Positions 33,879 through 46,945 are shown, numbered from the stretch's first letter. The stretch: 64,000 nucleotides of DNA from Hemibagrus wyckioides (GCF_019097595.1 NC_080735.1:1005212-1069211); one strand, 5' to 3'. Program-made: numbers and translations. Notes: a model not told the origin generated them from the sequence alone.

Positions 33879-34246
33879 TGTCACGGCTCAATCAGGTTCT
33901 GAACACAGGAGGGAGCCCTCTCCCAAGTTTTGAGCACACTTCCGGCAGGCCGACCGGATATATAAGCCGAGCGCTCATGTGTTAATCGTGAAGTATTGTT
34001 CCTAGTTGACGTACAAAGCCTTAACCTCATGCAAATATTGTGTTGGATTACTGTGTTTTGGACCTTTTGCCTGATTTCTTTCTTTTTGCCTTTTTGTCTA
34101 GCATTTATTAGACTTGTTTGCTCATTTCTAGTTTTCCCGTTTATATGACTTCTGCCTGTTTTTCTTACCTTGCCTTTTGTCCGCTGTTGTTTAATAAATC
34201 TTCTCATGGAGTTTACTACTTCTGCCTCAGGTGTTACGTCCTCACA
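33879..34246 (+). repeat. Gypsy B 3' LTR (368 bp)
   Basis: Starts TGTCACGG and ends CCTCACA, followed by the target duplication GGTGA. It differs from the 5' LTR at many positions, so the insertion is old. Confidence 0.9.
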
Positions 34247-34251
34247 GGTGA

Positions 34252-34510
34252 TGTGCAGTGCCATTTATCTTCCAAACATGGTGTGTATTATGGCATCCAA
34301 AGAGTTCAATTTCTGGTCTCATCTGACCAGACTACATTCTCCCAGTATTTCACAGGCTTGTCCAAATGTGCAGCAAACTTTAAACGAGCTTCAACATGCT
34401 TTTTCTTCAGCAATGGAGTCTTGCATGTTGAACGTGCATACAGGCCATAGCAGCTGAGTGCATTACTTATTGTTTTCTTAGAAACAATTGTACTTGCTAA
34501 TTCCAGGTGT
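34252..34510 (-). pseudogene. Tc1-like transposase middle segment, block B
   Basis: Continues the Tc1 element after the gypsy insertion. Antisense residues include [17 protein letters not shown] and WENVVWSDE. It parallels 15147-15345 in block A. Confidence 0.8.
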
Positions 34511-34529
34511 TTCAGAAGCTCTCCACAAG

Positions 34530-35020
34530 TGGTCCATCAGCCATAACATTATGACCACCTGCCTTATATTGTGTTGGACCCTCTTTTGCTGCCAAAATGG
34601 CATGATCTCCACTAGATCCCTGAAGGTGTGCTGTGGTATCTGGCACCAACATGTTAGCATCAGATTCTTAAAGTCCTGTAAGCTGCTGCGTGGTCTGGTT
34701 CTGATGCTCACATGCCCATTGTTGGCACTTTTGGCGGTGCACAGGGGCCAGCATGGGCACCCTGACTGGTCTGCAGCTATGCAGCCCCATATGCAACAAA
34801 GTGTGATGCACTGTGTATCCTGAGATGCTCTAATCCAGTCATCTAGCCATCACAATTTGGCCCATTTTACACTAGCCCATTTTCCCTGCTTTAAGCACAT
34901 CAGCTATGAGGACAAAATGTTCACTTGCTGCCTAATATATCCCACTAACAGGTCCCATGATGAGGAGATAATCAGTGTTAAGAACTAACCACAGATTTTC
35001 TGTTGATGTAGGCTGCCTCA
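34530..35020. mobile_element. Composite of other Tc1-like fragments
   Basis: It starts with CATAACATTATGACCACCTG, the terminal region of another Tc1-like family. It continues with sequence shared with 15485-15800. No coding frame survives. The far end ATGATGAGGAGATAATCAGT also occurs at 15745-15764. Confidence 0.6.
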
Positions 35021-35450
35021 CATCCTTCTGTCTCTTCAAACTTGATCACCTTGAGGTCCTCACAGATGTGCACACCAAGAAACTTATCGCTGCTCACTTT
35101 CTCAACCTCTACATCTCCAATCCGATAGATATGCATACTTCTCCTCATGTCCACAACCATCTCCTTGGTCTTGCTGATGTTCAGTGTGAGATTGTTAGCC
35201 TCACACCATGTGACCAGTTCAGAAACTTCTTTCCAGTATGAAGTCTCATAGTTGTTTGTAATAAGACTAATAACTGTTGTGACTGTTGGGATGGGTAGCA
35301 ACAGAGTCATGCATGAAAAGTGTGTACAGCATTGGGCTGAGTACACATCCCTGAGGTGTGCCTGTGTTCAATATGATGGTGCTGGAGGAGTGCTTTCTGA
35401 GGTGGACATGTTGAGGTCTACTGGTGAGGAAGCTCAGTATCCAATTACTT
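34978..35450 (-). pseudogene. LINE reverse transcriptase C-terminal fragment, antisense
   Basis: The antisense frame 35346-34978 shows VSELVTWCEANNLTLNISKT followed by KEMVVDMRR and DKFLGVHICEDLKV, the segment downstream of the RT catalytic loop in Rex1/CR1-like fish LINEs. Further antisense residues upstream (35450-35350) are consistent with the palm region. It is a different family from the L2-like copies. Confidence 0.75.
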
Positions 35451-36050
35451 TAAATAATAGAAAAAGAACAACTATAACTCTTTGGCTGAATCTCAAATTG
35501 TGCAATTCTCTAGTGCCCTAGGCCTTTTAGGGTGAGTTGTATGGTCACTCTGGGAAGTTACTGAGAAGTACTTCACTATTAAAGGGACGGTAAATAAAAA
35601 AAAACTAATTCATGAAAGTAAATCATTTAGTTTATTTCTAAAGTAATATTTTTGTTTTTTTTATTTATTTATTTTTTAATCAGCTGAAACTGGTTAAGTG
35701 ATTGTTCCTGTAGATTTCCAGATATGACATAATGCAGCAAATGTAATAATTTATGTAAATAAAATAAATCTCAATCAAAATGCTTTGTATAAATACACAC
35801 TTAAAACTTTATATACTCATTTCACCTGACATATTTAATATTAATAATGTTATATAATCTGGGAGACAGAGTATGGCCATCTACCAAAGAGCTTTTCACC
35901 TGAACCAGCATCAAGAGCGAGAGTGCTTGCAACCACTCAGAAATGGTGAGTCAATCCCAGTTTTGTCGCGTAATGTGTTTCCCTGCCAGGTCAAGATGTT
36001 GTGTTCAAAACCAGATAATCTTAAAAACTATAAAGGTTCAATGATAATAA
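35451..36050. other. Gene-free spacer
   Basis: AT-rich. Bases 35967-36064 share sequence with 21749-21965 (TGTTTCCCTGCC and AACCAGATAATCTTAAAAA). No gene supported. Confidence 0.4.
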
Positions 36051-36145
36051 TAGAAAACAGATGAACATAATCATCATTAGGGTGTAGGGTCACCATTTGT
36101 GGCCAGTAGAGCTTCAATTCTTTGCCTTTTGCTCCTAGAGCCACA

Positions 36146-36387
36146 TTGAAACAGCCTTTATTTGTCACATATACATTACAACACAGTGAAATTCTTTCTT
36201 CACATATCCCATCCTTGGAGGTTGGGGTCAGAGCGCAGGGTCAGCCATGATACCGCACCCCTGGAGCAGAGAGGGTTAAGGGCCTTGCTCAAGGGCCCAA
36301 CAGTGGCAACTTGGCAGTGCTGGGGCTTGAACCCCTGAGCTTCCAGTCAACGACCCAGAGCCTTAACCACTTGAGCCACCACTGACC
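36146..36387 (-). mobile_element. tRNA-derived SINE
   Basis: Read in antisense it has a tRNA-like head with A-box TGGCTCAAGTGG and B-box GGTTCAAGCCC. A conserved body (GGGCCCTTGAGCAAGGCCCT, CATGGCTGACCCTGCGCTCT) and the tail GAATTTCACTGTGTTGTAAT ending in AAATAAAGG follow. It can be transcribed by RNA polymerase III if the boxes work. The head recurs in + orientation at 36718-36756. Confidence 0.8.
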
Positions 36388-36390
36388 TTT

Positions 36391-36452
36391 AGAACAAAGG
36401 ACATCGACCTCTGGGTTATGGGCCCAGCACGCTTCCGCTGTGCCACTCTGCT
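36391..36452 (-). tRNA. Initiator tRNA-Met (CAT) pseudogene, T-arm deleted
   Basis: In antisense it starts AGCAGAGTGGCACAGCGGAA, with the anticodon loop CCCATAA. The T-loop segment GATCGAAACCA present in the + copy is missing, so a cloverleaf cannot form. It is a degenerate copy. Confidence 0.75.
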
Positions 36453-36460
36453 GAAAGCAC

Positions 36461-36532
36461 ACCTCAGAAGGGACTCGAACCCACAACCCCTGGCTTAGAA
36501 GGCCAGTACCTTATCCATTAGGCCACTGGGGC
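36461..36532 (-). tRNA. tRNA-Arg-like (anticodon TCT), probably pseudogene
   Basis: Antisense GCCCCAGTGGCCTAATGGAT, anticodon arm CTGGC-CTTCTAA-GCCAG, and the T-loop TTCGAGT are recognisable. The T-stem 3' side reads CCCTT instead of CCCAC, and the acceptor stem has a mismatch, so the stems are weakened. The A and B boxes look intact. Confidence 0.7.
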
Positions 36533-36645
36533 TCTGTTAAAAACTGATAGAAAACAGATGAACATAATCATCATTCATTATTAGGGTGTAGGGTCACCAT
36601 TTGTGGCCAGTAGAGCTTCAATTCTTTGCCTTTTGCTCCTAGAGC

Positions 36646-36720
36646 AAGAGTGGCACAGCGGAAGCGTGCTGGGCCCATAACCCAGAGGTCGATGGATCGA
36701 AACCATCCTTTGTTCTAAAG
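36646..36720 (+). tRNA. Initiator tRNA-Met (CAT)-like sequence
   Basis: GTGCTGGGCCCATAACCCAG gives a good anticodon arm with CAT. The T-loop ATCGAAA sits between GATGG and CCATC. The D-stem has a C-A mismatch (GCAC/GCGT), and the acceptor 5' side has one extra base, so it is probably a pseudogene. It is followed by 37 bp of SINE head, the mirror image of the antisense copy. Confidence 0.7.
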
Positions 36721-36759
36721 GTCAGTGGTGGCTCAAGTGGTTAAGGCTCTGGGTTAAAA

Positions 36760-37480
36760 ACTGTGACTCCAGTTTTCTCCACTTCACCTTCTTCACCGTT
36801 CTGCGCATGTTGTAGGATGCAGTCACAGCTTCTGGGTGGGAAACATTCTAATGTTAGTTCCGCTAGTTTCTAGATAAATTTTAAATAAACTTTATTGCCC
36901 ACCTCTAGGGAATAAGTGGACATGCAATTGTAAACAATAATATCTAATCCTCTGATCACAGATCATCTTGTTGCAAATCATACCTACCTATCATGGGGAA
37001 ACATCTAGAGATGGTGTGAATAAGATAAATTAGTATAAGCCAGTTAGAGGAAGCAAATATGTCCAGTCTTTGGGACAGCTAAGATTATGCACTATGAACA
37101 GCTCTTCAATGTTTGCTCTCAGGACCATCCTCCTGGCTTAGATTTTCCTTTGTAATAAAGTTTCTTTCTGATCCTGAGAAGTTTTTTCCCTTGCTTATTC
37201 TCCAGCCTATGCAGTAGAAGAAAATCTTTCCCACAACACTTGTTTCATCTCAAATTTCCCTGCACACGTTTCACTAGTTCTGAAGCTCAGTGCTACAACA
37301 GTAGGTGGCGGTAAAGTGTCAACCCAATCGCTGCTTCTCCAACCACCAGAAAACACCTTAGAAAAATATTCTGTAGCTTTCTCTTTACTGACAGAGCTAA
37401 TAATTACATTATATCATTTATTTTTGTAGTTGCAGTTTCATGGAACTAAAAATAAAAGCATATCATTGTGATTTATTGTG
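36760..37480. other. Gene-free sequence
   Basis: No open frame or transposon end could be supported. CAGTAGGTGGCGGTAAAG at about 37297 resembles a motif I have seen repeatedly in fish non-coding DNA; its role is unknown here. Confidence 0.3.
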
Positions 37481-37489
37481 TATATTGCA

Positions 37490-37870
37490 GAGGAAATTTT
37501 AAAAGCTCCTTCTCCTTTAGAACCTTAAGGTAAGTTCAACTGACTCTGTGTGGTTGAATACCAAATGGAACTCCATTACTCCGTTTAAGTGCACTATGTT
37601 TAGCATGAAATAATGCTAGATACACCCTAAGTAGTGCACTATTTTTCCACTAAGGAGAAATTTGTGAGAATATGTTTAAAGTACTTAAATAATATTAACT
37701 TGTTCTATTCTTCATTATTATTATCATTATTATTATTGTTGTTGTTGTTGTTATTTGTTTAGGTCTGTTATAATGAGCTCAGCAGGAGACAGATAGCGCT
37801 CCTTCAGGAAGTCTCAGGCTCCTGCTCCTGCTCCCTCACAGCTTCATGATGTTTCATGTTACAGGGGAAA
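37490..37870 (+). pseudogene. Candidate 5' exons of the PRDM9-like gene
   Basis: A possible exon at 37491-37529 has AG before it and GTAAGTT after it. A second possible exon starts after TTTGTTTAG at about 37762 and contains ATGAGCTCAGCAGGAGACAG at 37773, which reads MSSAGDR and then a TAG, then RSFRKSQAPAPAPSQ. The layout resembles a 5' UTR exon plus start exon. Linkage to the PRDM9-like exons downstream rests on position alone. If it is the start exon, it has an early stop. Confidence 0.3.
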
Positions 37871-38096
37871 ATGATGATGAAAAATGATGAAGATTGACCA
37901 GTCTTTGGTCTGCCTTGCAACACTGCTAATCACCCACAACCTCAGAGTATTTAATGAAGAGAGAAACAGAAACTCTAAATCTGTTCAAAAACTCAAAAAC
38001 AAGAGTCTACAAGTTTATTAGCAAATTTATGAACAGTGTTTATGTCGAATAAGAGTTATTGTTCTTTAATCATTGGCTGTGTGAGGATGTGAAAAC

Positions 38097-38474
38097 TGTA
38101 ACGATGCATGCAGAACCAGAGCACCAGAGGGAGCCATCACCTGAATATTGACATTTGCGAACTCACTTCCTGTCTTACTCGGGTATTTAAGCAGCACGCT
38201 GCCTATTGTTCCCTGCGAAGTATTGTTCTCTGTAGTGGATTACTTACCAAGCCTTGTTTATTGTTCCTGATTGCCTGCTACGTGTATGATCTTTGCCTGT
38301 TACTGTTTTTCTACGAGTCTCGGTTTTGCGGTTTTGGTTTCTGTTCGCTAGTTATTGATTTTCCGGTTTTTGACCCTTTTGCTTAGCCATATCGATTCCG
38401 ATTCTTGCCTGCCGTTTTGTGAATAAAGATCTGCATATGGATTCTACTACGCCTGCCTCGAGCGCGTCCTTACA
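38097..38474 (+). repeat. Gypsy 2 5' LTR (378 bp) with self-primer signals
   Basis: It starts TGTAACG and ends CCTTACA. TATTTAA at about 38184 lies some 30 bp before GCGAAGTATT (38215-38224), the predicted RNA start. GAATAAAG lies at about 38421 and the gag ATG at 38437. The next bases after the LTR, GAATACTTCGCC (38475-38486), are complementary to the RNA start. Confidence 0.8.
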
Positions 38475-39369
38475 GAATACTTCGCCTTCAGAGAATCCAG
38501 CGGATCCTCGTGCAACCTTAGTTCGCCAAGGACATATGATCCGGTTCTACCAGGACCAGGTGGAGGCGTTGAAAGCCACCAACGCGCTGCTACGACAACG
38601 ACAATCTCCCGCCGCAGCTCCAGTTCCGCCTCCGCGCAGTGAAATTCCACGCTTCGTGCTGCCAGAAAAGTTTGATGGTGCCGCGGATCGATGCCGAGGT
38701 TTCCTGCGCCAGTGTGACAACTTTTTCTCTCAACAGCCGGAGGTATACTGCAGCGATAGCGTCAGATGCGCATTCCTTTTATCTCTGCTGACGGGCAAGG
38801 CGCTGGATTGGGCTTCGGCTGTGTGGGATTCGGATCCTCAGGTCAAGACCTCAGCTGATTACTTCACGAATCTGATCAGGGAAGTGTTTGAGTATCCGGC
38901 AGGAGGTAAAGACATTTCTGTTCTATTACTGGAATTACGCCAAGGAACGGATACAGCTGCTGATTTTGCTATTAAGTTCCGCACGCTCGCTGCTCAGTCA
39001 GGCTGGAATGAGGCGGCATTAATAGCGGTGTTTCGGGAAGGACTTACTAGAGAGCTGAAGGCTGAAATGGCGTGCAGAGACACTGATGTTACTCTTTCCC
39101 AGTACATATCCACTGCTATTCGCCTTGACAACCTGCGGCGCCAGCATCGTACTCGCACCCCCACACCTCATTCCTCACCACGTGGCACTATGGAATACCA
39201 CAGCCAGAAGGAGGAAGTCACCGAGCCTATGCAACTGGGGAGGTTTCATGTTTCTGAGGTGGGCGCGAACGTCGTGTGCAGATGCAGCTGTGCTTCTACT
39301 GTGGACAACCAGGTCACAGTGTCTTCCAATGCCCAGAGAAGCCTGCCACATCCCAGAGAGAAGTCATGA
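38437..39369 (+). pseudogene. Gypsy 2 gag (310 aa, frameshifted at the zinc knuckle)
   Basis: The first in-frame ATG is at 38437 (MDSTTPASS). A helical region (FYQDQVEALKATNALLRQRQ) is followed by a capsid domain ([67 protein letters not shown]). The zinc knuckle CFYCGQPGH is out of frame at about 39289-39330, because of a frameshift between 39240 and 39280. The frame therefore ends in unrelated residues at 39369. It forms the particle shell of the element and is not a host gene. Confidence 0.85.
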
Positions 39370-41751
<2,382 letters not shown>

Positions 41752-41755
<4 letters not shown>

Positions 41756-41834
41756 TCCGATTCTTGCGTGCCATTTTTGTGAATAAAGATCTGCATATGG
41801 ATTCTACTATGCCTGCCTCGAGTGCGTCCTTACA
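41752..41834 (+). repeat. Gypsy 2 3' LTR remnant
   Basis: AGCCATATCAATTCCGATTC through GTGCGTCCTTACA matches the last 80 or so bases of the 5' LTR. It ends CA and is followed by the target duplication AAAAC. The first 290 or so bases of the LTR are missing. Confidence 0.85.
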
Positions 41835-41986
41835 AAAACAGAACCTTTAGTTGGATAAACATCAGACGCAGAAGATTCCCCTGTGGAACAGCAGAATGGA
41901 GGAGTTTGTATGGAGCTCAGACCTCATCAGTCCAGTTACTACATACAGATATTTAAACACTTCATATGTCTGCACTACACTACATA

Positions 41987-42506
41987 CACTACCAGTCAAA
42001 AGTCTGGACACAGCTTTTAATTCAATGTTTTTTGTTTAGGGATTTATTTTCTACATTCTAGAATAATACTGGAGATTTCAAAACTATGAAATAACACACA
42101 TGGACTTCAGTAATCCATATGTAATGACAAGAAAAAACAGTCAGTTGTTATTTTAAGACACGAACGTCAGGTGTTCTGGAATAGTTCTTGCAACCATCAA
42201 GCACCATGATGAAACTGGCTCACATGAAGACCATCCCAGTAAAGCAAGACCAAAATTTACCTCTGCTGCAGAGAAGTTCATTTAGAGTGACCAGCCTCAG
42301 AAATCACCAATTAACAGCACCTCAGATTAGAGGCGTTATGAAGGCTTTACAGAGCATCAGTAGCAGACATATCTCAATATCAACTGTTCAAAGGACATTA
42401 CTGTGGATTTCAGCCGCCTTCAGCATTGTTTTACAATGTAGAAAGAAATAAACATCAGGAAAGACCATGGGATTAGAAGGTGTGTCCAAACTTTTGACTG
42501 GTAGTG
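41987..42506 (+). mobile_element. Deleted Tc1 transposon (520 bp), TA-flanked
   Basis: The ends CACTACCAGTCAAAAGTCTG and CTTTTGACTGGTAGTG are inverted repeats flanked by TA. The interior decodes to the N-terminal DNA-binding half of a Tc1 transposase (DETGSHEDHPSKARPKFTSA and VTSLRNHQLTAPQI) with a stop. The catalytic half is deleted. Confidence 0.85.
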
Positions 42507-42650
42507 TATGTAAATAATAAAATCTCTAAATAATGGTAGAGTTCTGTCAGTATGTGTAAGACTATGTGTGTGTATGTGTGTGTGTTTGTGTGTGTGTCTG
42601 CACATGCATTTATATAAACATTATTAGTCTGCATAAAGAAAGAGGAGACG

Positions 42651-42741
42651 ATGGAGCTGAACATCTACAACCATGAAGATGACTCCAAAAACACACCTGA
42701 AGTTATCTCCATTAAAGTGGAAGACAATAAAGACTACCTCT
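42651..42741 (+). pseudogene. PRDM9-like exon before the SET domain
   Basis: ATGGAGCTGAACATC opens an acidic frame (MELNIYNHED, then PEVISIKVEDNKDYL). It ends in phase 1 with a T that would complete a Tyr codon with the next exon (T|AC, TGT = YC). The donor site reads GAAAGA instead of GTAAGA, so splicing here is likely lost. The exon's true left edge is not clear. Confidence 0.6.
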
Positions 42742-42895
42742 GAAAGAACTCGGACCATTTTGGAGCTCAGTAACACCCACTGATCACTGTTTTTATTTTA
42801 AAAGATAAAAACTCTCTTAAATTGTATTAATTGCAGTTATTAAAATTTATTTTGGGCATTATTTCTTCAAATTATTATATTTTATTTCCCTCCAG

Positions 42896-43114
42896 ACTGT
42901 GAGGTCTGCAAATCCTCCTGTTCCCATGGGAGTCCCGGACCGAGCCAGACAAACTCTTCCTCCTGGACTAGAGATCCGGAAGTCTGGTATTCCCGACTCA
43001 GGCCTGGGAGTTATATTTAATAAGGGGGAGACTGTTCCAGTAGGTGCACACTTTGGACCCTACCAGGGAGAGCTTGTAGACAGAGAGGAAGCTATGAGCA
43101 GTGAATACTCCTGG
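42896..43114 (+). pseudogene. PRDM9-like PR/SET exon 1
   Basis: It follows the acceptor TTTCCCTCCAG. The beginning reads CEVCKS (zinc-binding cysteine pair). A deletion of about 17 codons and a frame change follow, and then VPMGVPDRARQTLPPGLEI, IPDSGLGVIFN, VGAHFGPYQGEL and EEAMSSEYSW, the PR/SET N-terminal half. It ends before GTATTG. The exon length, 219, is one base out of step with the flanking phases. Confidence 0.85.
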
Positions 43115-43340
43115 GTATTGTGTTTTTATAAACTTGTTCTAAATATTTTTGGGCATTTTTGGTTTTTGTTTAAACACACACTGTCTTCTCTTTCAAACTA
43201 CTTTAAACTAAATGACTGGTAATGGAATAAACACAACACAAAACCTTTGTCTAACTCGTATTCTTATGGAATTCTTAGACTTTGGTGTAATTTGATAAGG
43301 GCATCTCCCAAATGCTGCACATTTCATTTAACGAGTATAA
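43115..43340. other. PRDM9-like intron, unique part
   Basis: No repeat or coding signal seen between SET exon 1 and the first gypsy fragment. Confidence 0.4.
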
Positions 43341-43587
43341 CATTGGACCTGACATCAGGCCAACAGAGGGAGCATTCTCCCGAATTCTAACGCCCCCACA
43401 AAGAACACTTACTTCTGGGATTTTATGCTAATCCGCTTTTATCCTTTTATCCTCCCCCATTATCCTCGGTTTCCCCTGGCTACAGCACCATAACCCTGAT
43501 ATGTCCTGGAAAGAGGGGGAATTAGTGCGTTGGTCACCTCATTGCACAAAGACTTGTCTCCAGAACCCTATATCATGTTCCTGCCTC
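43341..43587 (+). pseudogene. Gypsy 4, left part (protease-RT linker)
   Basis: It decodes to [19 protein letters not shown] and [14 protein letters not shown], the protease-RT boundary region of a related gypsy. It is cut by gypsy 3 at the target site GCCTC (43583-43587) and resumes at 47009. Confidence 0.75.
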
Positions 43588-43942
43588 TGTCACGGTGTAT
43601 GCTGATCCAGACCACCAGAGGGAACCATCGCCTGAATATTGACTGTGCGCATGTTGTTTCCTGTTTTCAGAACTTTTAAGCAGCGTGCTCCCTCTGGCCA
43701 AATGAGTAATATCGTCCCCTTGTGTCACGTGCAAAGCCTTGAGCTATTCCTGAGATTATTGATATATGTGTATGATCCTTGCCTGTTTCCCGGTTCTACG
43801 AGTTTCGGTTTCTGTTTTGGTTTTGACGCATAGTGTTTGATTTTCCGGTTTAGACTTTCCGCCTGCCTACGTTTTCTGCCTGCTGTTTATTAATAAATCT
43901 GCTGATGGATTCTTATACTTACGCCTCCAGCCTGTTATTACA
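43588..43942 (+). repeat. Gypsy 3 5' LTR (355 bp)
   Basis: It starts TGTCACGG and ends TTATTACA. TTTTAAG at about 43674 lies some 33 bp before TAATATC (43707-43713). GATATTA (43944-43950), just after the LTR, is its complement. The pair differs from that in gypsies B and 2 yet still matches. The gag ATG is at 43905, inside the LTR. Confidence 0.75.
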
Positions 43943-44760
43943 GGATATTATGCCTGACATGAGCGGCTTTCCAAACAGAAGTGGTTTCGCTGAGAGCCGT
44001 TCACGAACAGCTTCGACAACAGCCCACTAGCCATGCTCCTGCTACCACACCGAGTTCCAGTGCTCACAGTGAATTACCACGCTTAACTCTTCCGGAGAAG
44101 TACGATGGCTCCGCCGACCAACACTGGGGATCTCTGTGTCAATGCGACAATTTCTTTAGCCTGCAGCCAGAAGCCTACAGTAATGATACAACCAGGTACG
44201 CGTTCTTGCTATCACTACTCACGGGCAAAGCACTAGATTGGGTTTCACACGAATAAGGATTTCAGCAGATTATTAACCAACTTAAGGAGGTGTTTGGGTA
44301 CCCCGCTGGGGGCAAAGATGTTTCAGTTCAGCGAATGGAGCTGCGCCAAGATTCTGAGACTGCTGCAGAATATGCTATTAAACTTTGCACACTGGCAGCG
44401 CAATCACGATGGAACGAGCCCGCACTCATGGCCCTGTTTTGCGAGGGGCTTAATATGGAACTGAAAGCCGACATTACATGCAGAGAGACTACTGTTCCTT
44501 TTTGTCCCAATACATTACCAGAGCCATCCGCCTCGACAACCTGCGCCGACAGCATCCGCCTTCATCCACCAAGTCATGCTGTCAGGAGGAAAGCCTCGAT
44601 TTCCAGCCAGACTTTTCCGAGCCCATGGAGCTGGGGAGGGCTGGAATTTCTACAGAGGAACGAGAACACCGCAGAAAGCTCCAGCTATGCTTCTACTGTG
44701 GGAAACCCGACCACAGAGTTTATCACTGTCTCGAAAAACCCACCGTGTCCAAGGTAGAGA
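43905..44760 (+). pseudogene. Gypsy 3 gag
   Basis: Capsid segments PRLTLPEKYDGSADQHWGSL, LLSLLTGKALDW and FGYPAGGKDVSVQRMELRQD are followed by the zinc knuckle CFYCGKPDHRVYHC (about 44691-44732). At least three frame breaks, with stops at 44031 and 44256. Confidence 0.85.
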
Positions 44761-46945
44761 CTTTAAAGCTATCATACAAAGTTTCACTTCCCACTCGTTT
44801 ATGTGTCGCTAATTCCTGTTCCTATGCTATGGCACTGATTAACTCTGGTTCAGCGGTTAATCTAATCAATAGTAACCTGGTACATCAACTCAATATTCCC
44901 CTTGTTCCATGCATACCCACATTGAAGATTACCGCTATAGATGTCTCCTGCAGCTGCAGAGTTTTTCTTCGTTGAAAAGAAGGATGGAGGCCTCAGACCC
45001 TGCATTGACTATCGGGGCCTAAATGCTATCACAGTTCCATATCCCTATCCACTCCCACTGGTACCCGCAGCCCTAGAGCAGCTTCAGGGAGCCAAGATTT
45101 TTAACAAGCTGGACCTGCGCAGCGCATATAATCTAATCTGGATTAAAGAGGGAGATGAATGGAAAATGGCCTTTCACACCACCCATGGGCACTATGAATA
45201 CCTGGTTATGCCCTATGGTCTCACCAACGCTCCGGCTGTCTTCCAATCCCTCATCAACGAAGTGTTTAGAAATATGTTGAACCGCTACGTGATCGCATAC
45301 ATAGATGATATCTTGATCTACTCCCCCAACCTAGAACAACACATCATGCATGTTCGGGCCGTTCTCCGTCATCTGGTGGAACAGCATTTGTATGTCAAGC
45401 TGGAGAGGTGCGAGTTTCACTGACCTTCCATATCTTTCTTAGGGTATGTCATATTGCAGGGTGGAGTAGAGATGGACCAAGGCAAAGTATCTGCAATCAC
45501 AGCCTGGCCGGTCCCGTCCACAATCAAATACTTGCAACGCTTCCTGGGTTTTGCAAATTTCTATCGAAGATTCATCCGAAATTACAGTACCATAGCAAGC
45601 CCACTCACTTCCCTATTGAAAGGGAAGCCACGTCTTCTCAAATGGACTGACCAAGCTGAGAAAGCATTCCATCTCTTAAAACAAAGTTTCTCCTCAGGTC
45701 CCATCCTTCGTCATCCTAGACTGTGTTGTTGGAGTAGTGGGATTGGAGCGGTTCTTTCACAGCGCCAACCTGATTCAGGCAAGGTTCACCCATGTGCTTT
45801 CTTTTCTAGGAAACTCACACCAGCAGAGATAAACTATGATGTGGGTAATCGAGAACTGTTGTCCATGAAAGCGGCACTGGAAGAGTGGAGACACTGGTTG
45901 GAGGGGGCAAATCACCATCTTGCATACATCCGAGAGGCAAAGCGTCTAAACCCACGCCAAGCTAGATGGTCATTGTTCTTTTTGAGATTTAAGTTTTCAG
46001 TCACATATCGTCCAGGCTCAAAGAACGGCAAAGCCGATGCCCTTTCCAGACGCCATGACACCACTGACCGACCCACTTCTCCAGATCCTATTCTTCCTTC
46101 ATCTGTTCTCATATGCCCTGTCCAATGGAGCATTCTCAGGGAGATTGAACAGACCTAGACCTCACATACTCCCCCGCCTAACTGTCCTCCTACCAAGGTG
46201 TTTGTTCCTACCATGCTACATGCCAGAGTTATGCAATGGACTCATGAAAGCCCGAGCACAGGGCATCCAGGCATTCACAGAACCACCCAGCTGCTACAGC
46301 AAAGATTTTGGTGGTCTTCCCTCCATCAGAACGCCGAAGAGTACGTCCGATCATGTAGCATGTGTGCCCAGTCATGAACCAGCCGCCAGTTACCTGAAGG
46401 CCTCTTAGAGCCGCTGCCCATTCCACAGCAGCCCTGGTCTCACATTTCCATTGACTTCTTGACTGATCTTCCCAATTCTCACAGCTACACGACGGTCATG
46501 GTCATTACCGATAGATTTTCAAAGGGCTGTAAACTAATTCCCATGAAGGGACTTCCCACATCCATGGAGAGTGCTCAGGCTTTGTTTCTTCACATATTTC
46601 GCAATTTTGGATTACCTGAAGACATCGTGACCGACAGAGGAACTCAATTCACATCCCATGTCTGATCAGAATTCTGTCGTCAGCTAGGAATCAACATCAG
46701 TCTGAGTTCCGGGTATCACCCGCAGTCTAATGGCCAAGTGGAGTGCCTTAATCAGGAGCTGGAGAGGTTCCTTCGCTCTTATTGTAGCCAAGAACAGCAG
46801 AAGTGGAGTGAGTTCCTGCCCTGGGCTGAATATGCCCAGAACTCCCTACAACATTCATCTACGGGGCTAACCCCATTTCAATGCATCCTGGGCTACCCAC
46901 TGCTGTTATTCCCCTGGTCGGTAGAACCCTCGTGTGTCCCCAGCT
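44761..46945 (+). pseudogene. Gypsy 3 pol
   Basis: The protease active-site triplet is changed to NSG ([10 protein letters not shown], near 44835). The sequence then jumps at about 44940 into RT ([30 protein letters not shown]). A stop at 45421 splits RT. RNase H lacks its first Asp ([13 protein letters not shown]), but keeps [20 protein letters not shown]. Integrase has ITDRFSK, TDRGTQF and GQVECLNQE, with stops near 46156, 46376 and 46663. Pol ends in [10 protein letters not shown], then LTR sequence. Confidence 0.85.

Larger units (their letters stand above)
30608..34246 (+). mobile_element. Gypsy element, block B copy, with TSD GGTGA
   Basis: Both LTRs are complete (30608-30974 and 33879-34246). 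They are flanked by GGTGA (30603-30607 and 34247-34251) inside the Tc1 element. Internally only the gag start, part of gag (33346-33720) and the chromodomain end (33725-33878) remain; almost all of pol is deleted. An L2-like LINE sits in gag. The structure proves where the LTR of this family ends. Confidence 0.9.
36060..36645. repeat. Local direct repeat pair around tRNA-like sequences
   Basis: The segment running from ATGAACATAATCATCAT to GCTCCTAGAGC occurs at 36061-36142 and again at 36557-36645 with a 7-bp difference. Between the copies lie an antisense SINE and two tRNA-like sequences. Confidence 0.8.
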
